Positions 56,858 to 64,000 of a DNA stretch of 64,000 bases are shown here, one piece after another. The notes under the pieces are model-generated. The model was not told where the DNA came from and did no database searches. It saw only the letters and a list, made by a program, of their open reading frames with translations. The translations under genes and the position numbers were made by a program. Position 1 is the stretch's first letter; every line of letters begins with the position of its first letter. Source of the DNA: Ascaphus truei (Eukaryota > Chordata > Amphibia > Anura > Ascaphidae); the NCBI GenBank assembly GCA_036426205.1, contig WSYH01001943.1, forward strand, positions 4,673 to 68,672. Reading direction: 5' to 3'.

Positions 56858-57106
56858 TGATTCGTAGTGGTTGGCTATACCACTTTTATCTGAAGCTGCA
56901 AAGACACTCCCTGGATCATCAATTGGAACCTTTATCTCTCTGGATTTTTCAAGTGGAACATTTATTTTGGACTTTGTTTATGGTTTGAAGTTATATGTAG
57001 TTAAAAGTGTGTTGATTTTTATTGATTCATATAATTTATTATCATTATTCTATATATATTGTCACTATTATCCACCTGAGCGCTACTTAATTTTGTGTTG
57101 GTCTTA

Positions 57107-57137
<31 letters not shown>

Positions 57138-57139
<2 letters not shown>

Positions 57140-58250
57140 AACACACTTTCCCCCAACCCCTTGGGAGATGTGTAGCTACAGCATATGTGTGGTGCAATAC
57201 CTGTGGCTCACAAGAGTGCTGAGCCTCCGTTGCTGGGAACCTGGGGCGCACCTGGATCGGTGCTCGGTAGTGCCTCCACCTGTATAGAATTCTATATGTA
57301 GAATAACCCAGTTACAGGACACATAATAAAGAGTACACACAGGGTCACGCAGAACAAGTTTGCTATATAGCGCTAAATAATGGTTACAGCTACCCACCAG
57401 GCCTCGCACGGCCATAACCCCTCACCATGTTCCCAACACTGTGACCTCACCCCTGTAGTGGTTACTACAAAGTACTGTGGTGTCCCTGGGCACTATTGTG
57501 TGTACAGTTGGTGCACTTGGAGTACCTGCCCAGGTGCTCCTGCACCCAGGTATGGCCAGAAGATGAAGCGGATCCACTGATCCCAGCGATGTTGGCATAG
57601 CCTCCGCCTCTACATTGGGTGGTATCCCGCGTGGATGGTGCCACCATGAAGAATGTCTCTTTACTGTAGATGGTGATCTGATATCTGATTCCAGACTACG
57701 AGATGCCAGGATAAAGCTGCGTCCTGTCTGTATCCCTCACAATGTCACTACAGGGCAGTGTCCCTATCTATCGGCCTGTCCCTGCAGTAACCACAAGCTG
57801 AGGGGAGTCGGGGGCCTAGCTGGGGCTTAAGGAGGACTCTGGCATAGTACAGGGGTCACTGACACCCTGCACATGCACACCCTACCCTTCTACTGTCCCA
57901 GCTCCGACTGGATATGCTCCTTAAGGCACCAAATGTAACAACTATAGTCCTCTGTGAATCCTGCAGCCCTATTGGCTGTTTCTCTCCATCTGACTAGCAG
58001 CCCCTGGGGCTACTGGGATTGTAGTTCCCTTGCGGGACTTACAATACGCATGTGCACGCTTATTCAAGATGGTGGCTTCCTGCAAAGAGAGCCGCCAGGG
58101 ACCTCAGGAGACTCGGTCGCCTCGCCTGACTGACCGCGATGTCGGCAACTACTTCCCACACCTGTCCATACTTCCCCGCAACCACCCGCGCAACCACCAG
58201 ATGCACCCATCGCCGCAGTGGCGGTAAGGGCTTACGGGGGACCAGGGGGA
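57138..58250. mobile_element. Possible LTR-element remnant
   Basis: 57935 starts TGTAACAACT, and on the minus strand the bases just outside read TTTGGTGCC, as an LTR end followed by a primer-site-like TGG would. 57138 starts TGTAACACAC. The inside has no retroelement genes. I could not match two LTRs, so this is tentative. 57100-57135 is (GT)n. Confidence 0.3.
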
Positions 58251-58719
58251 CCCGGGTTATATATATATAATTATGTTTGTGTATACATACATACATACAT
58301 AATGCATGTGTGTCTCTGTGGACCCCGGCTTTGTGTTCTCAGCAGTTCTGCGATGGTGAGAGGGACACAGCACAGATTATTAAGTAGTGTATAAGTTACT
58401 GATTAACTCCTGCACTGCCAGAGGCAGCACCAAGCAGTACAGTACTGCTGTGTGAAGCAGCAATATATGAGAGCTGAGATACCCATCGCTACAGGGAGGG
58501 AGTCTTATGATGACATTCCTTCTCTGCTCCCTTCTTTCCTCTTCCTGTCTCTCCACATTCCACATAACTTTCCCTCTGCTACTCTCACTTTGTATCCCCC
58601 TTTCCTTCTCTCGCTCTCTCTCTCCGCCCTCTCTCCCTCCCTCTCTCGCACCATCCCATGAACCCTTTATCAAGTTCAACTGGGAACTGCTCCTGACCAA
58701 CAGCAAATAGACAGCACAT

Positions 58720-59100
58720 ACTGTATACCAGAGTAACAGAGAGAGACAGACACAGGATATATACCACTGAGAGACGGACACAGGGTATAGTGTACAGTAT
58801 TTGCCACTGACAGACAGACACAAGGTATATACAACTGAGAGACAGACATAAAGACAGATACAGCGTATATACCACTGAGAGACAGACACAGAGCATGTAC
58901 CACTGAGAGACAGAAAGACAGACATAGGGTATATACCACTGAGAGACGGGCACAGGGCATGTACCTCTGAGTGACAAACAGAAAGACAGACACTGTATAT
59001 ATACCGCTGAGAGAGTCAGTGGCAGACACAGGGTATATAGCACTGACAGAGTCAGTGGCAGACACACAGTCACAGGTTGACATACACTGACACACAGACC
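58720..59100. repeat. Minisatellite, ~28-bp units
   Basis: Repeats of accactgagagacagacacagggtatat-like units (given here as accactgagag plus acacagggtatat), about 11 copies. Open frames on the minus strand (Val/Ser/Leu/Cys-rich) are artefacts. Confidence 0.85.
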
Positions 59101-59499
59101 TTTGTAAAGTGCCCTTGAGACCCAGAGGAACGCACACACTGTGCCTCTTTAACCCCCTCTATGTCGTGTTGTGGACCCTCTATATAGAAGGCATGGAACA
59201 GTCTGTGCAGCATGAGGTAAGATGCCTGTGCAGGAGAGAGCTGTCAAACCTATAACGTGAGCATGTCACGTGCACTGTTATATGGAAGAGGGGAGCTGCT
59301 GGGTTACACATTGGGGGCCTGGAGACTGGAGGTCTGCCAGAGGACCTCTCTATGGCCTTCAATACTGACTTTACCCCCTTATCTGAATTTGTTTTGCGAG
59401 AATCAATCATATTCTGCAGAGCACTGACTTTTATTGGACGCTAAGTCTAAAGTATTGCCATTTGAAGGGTTAGGCACTGCCTTTGTGTGATGGGGAGCC

Positions 59500-60190
59500 T
59501 GGCTGAACCTGTGCTGTGTATATATGTCATGGTAAAGCGGTGTGTGTGAGGGGGAGGCTGACAATACCTCTGCCCATACTGTGCCTGTGTGTATGTCATG
59601 GTGTATGTATGTCATGTTGTAGTTGTGTGTGTGAAGGGGAGGCTGACACTGCCCGTGGTATGTATGTCATGGTGTAGTAGTGTGAATATATAGTAGGAAA
59701 GGCTTACACTGCCACTGCCCACGCTGTTTCTGTGCTGGTTATACATGTCATCATGTCATGGTGTAGTAGTGTGTGAGGGGGGCCTGGCATTGCTTCTGCC
59801 AACACTATACCTGTGCTGTGTAAACATTTCCTGGGGTAGTAGTGTGAGGGGAGGCTGACACTTTCGCTGCCCATGCTGTTCCTGTGTTGTGTGTATACAT
59901 ATCATGGTGTAGTAGTGTGTGTGAGGTGGAGATTTACACTGCCCGTTCTGTGTATTTATGTCATGGTGTAATAGTATATATTAGGAAAGGCTGACACTGC
60001 CGCTGTCCACACTGTACCTGTGCTGTGTATACATGTCATGGTGTAGTAGTGTGTCACGGGGAGGCTGGTATTGCCTATGCCTGCGCTGTACCTGTGCTGT
60101 GTATACATGTCCTAAATGTACTAGTGTGTATGTGTGAGGGGGATGCTGGCATTCCGCTGCCCATGCTGTATCTGTGCTGTGTATAGGGCC
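59500..60190. repeat. Minisatellite, ~75-bp units
   Basis: Nine or so diverged units with tgtgctgtgtatacatgtca, tggtgtagtagtgtgtg and ggaggctgacactgcc. It lies just upstream of GCK exon 2. 59101-59499 shows no gene. Confidence 0.8.
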
Positions 60191-60477
60191 AGGACATGTT
60201 ACATGGAGTTATTGATCAGCACTCATAGTCACAACCCTGTCTCTGACCCCCTGAAGGGGTCATTTTTCAGCACTGACCCCAAATCCCAGCCACGTTCTAC
60301 ACAATGCATAATAACAACTAGTACAGTGTAGACTGTGTACACAGTGCTGTATATAATGTATATATAGAATTATCACTCGCACCTATTAATGTATTGCCCC
60401 ATCCTCTTTCACCCTCTTCTTGCCCTCCCCTCTCTCCTTTTCCTCGCTGTCCCTCCTCCCCTTCCCTCCTGAGACAG

Positions 60478-60640
60478 GTGGATCAAATCCTGTCTGAATT
60501 CCGACTGCAGGAGGAGGATTTGCATGTGCTGATGTGTCGGATGCAGAGTGAGATGGAGCGGGGGCTGCGCCTGGAGACAAACGAGGAAGCCAGCGTCAAA
60601 ATGCTGCCCACCTATGTGCGCTCCACACCTGACGGCTCTG
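60478..60640 (+). CDS. GCK: Glucokinase exon 2
   Basis: 163 nt between a polypyrimidine-acag acceptor (60420-60477) and a gtgaga donor. It joins exon 1 in phase 0 and leaves phase 1. The product starts [15 protein letters not shown] and has [20 protein letters not shown] then TPDGS, almost identical to the mammalian small-domain helix and the connecting-loop region (Tyr, Val, Arg, Ser, Thr around position 61-65) where allosteric activators bind in the human enzyme. No disruption. The first base of the next codon is G at 60640. Confidence 0.97.
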
Positions 60641-61178
60641 GTGAGAGGCCTGGGGGCAGTGTCACACACACACACAATGTAGCATGCGGAGGGTAAATAC
60701 CATGGCACAGTAAAGGTATTTTGTGGCACAGTGAGGGTGTGTTCTGTGCCAAGAGGTACATTGCACGGCACAGGGTATATTCCGTGTCATTGCCCTCTGG
60801 GTTCACTCAGGTCTTGCCAATATATTAGGTTTTTCCTGCCACCAGACTTTAGCAGTAATGAGATGTTCCGATGTCATCATTTGACTGGGAATGTATCATT
60901 GAGCACGCTCTGAAAACAAACACAGGCAGTTCAAACAGAGAATTCGGGTGTGCACATCTTCCTGTGTCCTTCACCCTTCCTAAAAACTACAGTCACCTGT
61001 TATTTGTAATATTTAAATTCTGTTCCCCTTGCAGTCGTTTATTTATTTTAGACTTTTTTCGACAAGAATGTCCATGCGTGTACTGTAACTGCAGCCAGCC
61101 ACCTCAGAACCACCCAGTGACACTGCCACCGTGCCAACTGTATTACAATCGTTATTATTATTGCACTCACACTAAGGG

Positions 61179-62022
61179 TCCTATTTATTAACCGGCAAGG
61201 GTGGAGTTTTTCGTGAGAAAACCAGCAACTGCGCACAAAGACACATCTCGCACGTTTGAAGGAGCAATTCATGCCCCTTTTTTTTATTTATACATTTTTA
61301 ACATAGGATTGAAGCAGGGCGTCTCCGGAGCTGAACCCTGTTAACTTCAGCTCCGGGGACCCCCTGCTTCCCGAGATAAATACCTTGAAAAGGGGTGCCA
61401 GTATCTCTCCAAAGTTTAAAGCAGCTCCTGTGTCACGTGGGCCAATAGGAAGCCGAACCTGATAACGTGACCGCTTCTTACCCCGCTGGGCACCGGAGCT
61501 TTAAAACGCCGCCATTACATGAACCCTGCTAGCCGAGTGGAGCAGCTTCAGGCACCCCATAAAGAGGTATCTCCGGAAGCATGCTTGGATTGCCTCTTTA
61601 AACCCTGCGATTAAATGATTTTTGTTATGTAGCATGCGAGTGAGATTTATTGTAGAAACTTTTTGCATAGATAATTCTTATTAACCTGTACAGTGCCCTT
61701 ATAGTGTACCAGGTACTACATGGGCACCTGTTCCTTGTTTTGGGGGCAGACTGAGCCGACCACTCCAAAGTAGTGGCCAGCCCAATCGAAACGAAAGTGG
61801 ATTTCCCTCCATTTCTGTCTCCGGCATCCGAGGCCTGATGCGGTCATGTGATCGCAGCCGGAGCAATCACATGACCCAGAAGTGCCCGAGGTTCTGGAGC
61901 ACTCTGGTGTTGTCAGACCCCCAGCACTGCAAATATGGCAAGAAGTCGCCATCTTTATCATGACACATTTGTTTTGGGGCGATTTTGCACAGTTTTATTT
62001 AACACTTTAATGAATAGGCCTC
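61179..62022. mobile_element. Non-autonomous DNA element (GCK intron 2)
   Basis: Starts agggtcctatttattaac and ends ttaatgaataggcctc, inverted ends typical of frog MITEs. The inside includes the tgagataaat and gccagtatctc block shared with 3712-4036. No coding capacity. Class and target duplication uncertain. Confidence 0.5.
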
Positions 62023-62444
62023 TACGTATGTGTCTGCATTTCCAGACCCCTGAAAATGGCCATTCTGCATGACATAATGATACTGAGTATATCTATCCGC
62101 TTTACATCTTCCAAAAATGCCCGTGTTAGGTTATGTAATGCTGATGAGTATGTTTATACAGTCAGTCTGAGCATCTTTATAGACTTCCAGTCTCCAGAGA
62201 ATGCACATATTGCACTATACAATCACACTGAGTATCTCTCTATAATTCTTGTTCCCTTAAATTGACTAATCTGCACTGTATTAATACTGAGTATCTGCTT
62301 TGTATATAAGTGACCCTCTTAGTCACAGATGTTCAGCACTATCCTGTATATAACCCCTGCCCCGCCCAAATACCTCCCCCTCTACACTGTCACATGTTAC
62401 TGCTAGGACATGCCCATACACTATCTGCAGCTGATAAGATCTGA

Positions 62445-62565
62445 ATTTGGAGATAACGTACCCTATTGGTACGAAACACGTTGGAAGGCCCTTGTACCTC
62501 CTTTTTAGTTATGTTTTTTGAATAAATCATTTTTTATTACCATTTTGGACCCTTTGGCTGTGTGC
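62445..62565 (+). ncRNA. Degenerate hammerhead-like motif in GCK intron 2
   Basis: Contains GAGATAA in place of the core, an extra C, perfect stem II GTACC/GGTAC with loop CTATT, GAAA (62473-62476), mini stem III C-AC-G and UU followed by GGAAGG. Core positions 3-4 are lost. An aataaatcatttttt tail follows, as in PLE termini. Probably a decayed terminal fragment. Confidence 0.4.
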
Positions 62566-62692
62566 TGCATCCTATGTTGTTCTATGACGTGAAATTAAAC
62601 ATGATTACTAAACCATTCCTGTGTGACACAGCCCCATGCACAAGGAAAGGAAAATAAATTAAATGTATATTCTAACTTTTCAATGAAACACA

Positions 62693-62822
62693 TTGAGGCT
62701 GATTCATCAAGCACCGGTACAGGTTAATGCACCCGATCCAGAGTTAACTCCCATTGAATTAAAGTGGAGTTAGTGCTGTGTCAGGTGCGCTAACCCGTAC
62801 TGGCACTGTATGAATCTGCCCG
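62693..62822. mobile_element. Short foldback MITE (GCK intron 2)
   Basis: aggctgattcat at the left pairs with the reverse of atgaatctgcccg-type sequence at the right, and ggttaatgcacc with gtgcgctaacc. About 130 bp hairpin with the centre near 62757. Confidence 0.6.
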
Positions 62823-62966
62823 ATTGTGTCAAAGCAAATGACACTTTGTGATGACAAACAGACCTGGCACTCAAGGACTTAACCTCACCTACTCGCACTG
62901 CTCTCTGAGGCAATAAGGCACCTCAAAAGTCAACTCTGTTCATGTGTCTCTCTCTGACCCCTCCAG

Positions 62967-63121
62967 AGGTGGGTGACTTCCTGGCGCTGGATCTCGGTGG
63001 CACTAACTTCCGTGTCATGTTGGTGAAGGTTGGTGAGGACGTGGAGGGACAGTGGAGGGTGGAGACAAAGCACAAGATGTATTCAATTCCAGAGGATGCC
63101 ATGACGGGGACTGCGAAGATG
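62967..63121 (+). CDS. GCK: Glucokinase exon 3
   Basis: 155 nt between a ctccag acceptor and a gtgaga donor; joins exon 2 in phase 1 and ends in phase 0, as in mammals. The product [20 protein letters not shown] carries the LGGTNFRV phosphate loop that binds ATP in hexokinases, then [19 protein letters not shown] and MTGTAKM. The catalytic Asp and the other glucose contacts are in later exons beyond the window. Intact. Confidence 0.97.
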
Positions 63122-63209
63122 GTGAGACACGGATTTTCCTTCCCACTGCATAGGGGAGCGGTGGGGTTTGGAGCCTGTTCTCTCCACCGCAGCGTGACAC
63201 GGTGACGCA

Positions 63210-63790
63210 GGCAGAGGGAACATGTGGGACACGGACTGTTCCACCCACTGCAGGGTGACAGTGACACAGATAGAGAGTAGGAAACATGGAGTCTTTCCTA
63301 AGCATTGCAGGGTGATACAGAGACTGCAAGGTGACACAATGACACATTCACATACCACAGGATAACACAGTGACACAGACAGCACAGGGTCAGGGCCGCT
63401 TTATACATTAGGCCGACTAGGCACAGTGCCTAGGGCCTACAATATTTAATTTGAAAAAATACCTAAACAAAAAAAAAAATCACTAAATAAGAGAAAACAG
63501 CAAATTTTAATTTAAAATGCCTTCGAAGTATCGATACCTTTAAATATTGAAACAAAAAGTATCGATGCCAAATATCGCTAGTATCGAAAGAAACAAGCAA
63601 ACGATGAAATTAGCATAAAAATTAGTAAAAATATCGGACACACAGGCCTCTAGAAATAAGTGCCTAGGGCTTACGAAGGTCTTAAAACGGCCCTGCACAG
63701 GGTGACAGTGACACAGACACCACGTGATAGCATAGTAACATAGACAGCACAGGGTGACACAGTGATGCAGACACCATGGGGTGACTGTTG
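63210..63790. repeat. ~27-bp minisatellite in GCK intron 3
   Basis: Units of acagggtgacacagtgaca and cagac type, interrupted by a hAT MITE at 63391-63695. The last 200 bp of the window (from about 63786, tgttgcagggacaatgc) look like the edge of another element that leaves the window. Confidence 0.8.
63391..63695. mobile_element. hAT-type MITE with exact 8-bp TSD (GCK intron 3)
   Basis: Ends are CAGGGCCGCTTTATAC and, reversed, CAGGGCCGTTTTAAGAC, with gtgcctagggc inverted nearby. cacagggt occurs at 63383-63390 and 63696-63703. The host is a repeat containing this word, but the spacing fits a target duplication. 305 bp, no transposase. Confidence 0.8.
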
Positions 63791-64000
63791 CAGGGACAAT
63801 GCAACGAGACGAGGGTAGTCTGGAAAGGTTTCTTTATTCAGCCAGCAAAACAAGGAACAAAACTAACAGAGCTTTTCTTCAGCTTATATAAAGTTACGCA
63901 ACATAAGTCCTGAGCAGGGCTTTGCTCCTTCTGTTCAAAGTCCAGAAAAGCAATTCAGCATAAACAAAAATGTCACAGAAAAAACAACTTTAAATCAAGC

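Noticed and set aside
57138..58250. Full LTR retrotransposon
   Set aside because: TGTAACA-type ends are present but I could not match two LTRs or find genes; kept only as a low-confidence remnant.
58380..59139. Cys/Val/Ser-rich frames of 150-184 codons on the minus strand
   Set aside because: Translation of the ~28-bp minisatellite; no membrane or secretion pattern beyond the repeat.
31182..60477. Liver-type GCK first exon
   Set aside because: I looked for a short ATG exon with a donor and a GCK-like N-terminus in intron 1 but saw nothing convincing by eye.
1..64000. CRISPR array or bacterial operon features
   Set aside because: Introns, vertebrate transposons and splice sites show eukaryotic nuclear DNA; tandem repeats have no spacer structure.
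1..64000. tRNA, rRNA or snRNA genes
   Set aside because: No A/B-box plus cloverleaf sequence or rRNA core was recognised; the SINE at 30255 is not a functional tRNA.

Overview
This is vertebrate nuclear DNA. It holds the 5' part of one recognisable host gene, glucokinase (GCK, hexokinase IV), on the + strand, buried in transposable elements. Three coding exons are visible: exon 1 of the islet/neuroendocrine isoform (31137-31181), exon 2 (60478-60640) and exon 3 (62967-63121). Their lengths (45, 163 and 155 nt) and phases match the mammalian gene. Intron 1 is about 29.3 kb and intron 2 about 2.3 kb; the rest of the gene lies beyond the right edge. The mix of Neptune-type Penelope-like elements (PLEs) with GIY-YIG endonuclease, CR1, L2, Tx1/L1-like and RTE-like LINEs, a chromodomain Ty3/gypsy element, a BEL/Pao gag, a Tc1 element and many hAT relics suggests an amphibian, probably a frog. 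That is inference; the species cannot be read from the sequence.

Layout. 1-6.7 kb: a minisatellite with an L2 insertion, a 5'-truncated PLE, a LINE tail, a foldback element, two related G-rich minisatellites and a ~140-bp tandem repeat. 6.76-15.79 kb: a minus-strand non-autonomous LTR retrotransposon (4-bp target duplication TATA). One LTR carries a PLE, the other a 1.45-kb palindromic element, so each LTR gives the empty site of the other's insertion. 16.3-22.4 kb: two + strand PLEs, the first scrambled at its 5' end. 23.2-30.1 kb: a minus-strand L1/Tx1-like LINE broken by a hammerhead foldback element, a solo LTR, a hAT relic, a CR1 copy and other DNA. 30.2-31.2 kb: a SINE, a possible TATA box and GCK exon 1. 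31.2-60.5 kb (intron 1): minisatellites, a hAT element, an RTE-like LINE split by a 12.3-kb gypsy element (which holds a PLE, which holds a solo LTR and a 4.2-kb hAT-like element), a BEL/Pao gag, a CR1 tail, a dead Tc1, another PLE and a foldback. 60.5-64 kb: GCK exons 2-3 with small elements in introns 2 and 3.

The most interesting signal is a set of about ten hammerhead-ribozyme-like motifs in PLE termini and in short derived elements. Most carry UUGAUAA in place of the usual CUGANGA core: C3 to U together with G8 to A. These two nucleotides pair in the known hammerhead fold, so the double change keeps a pair (U-A for C-G). Stems I and II remain complementary while differing in sequence between families. 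Apart from the GCK exons, nothing in the window looks like an intact host gene, and all transposon genes appear broken.
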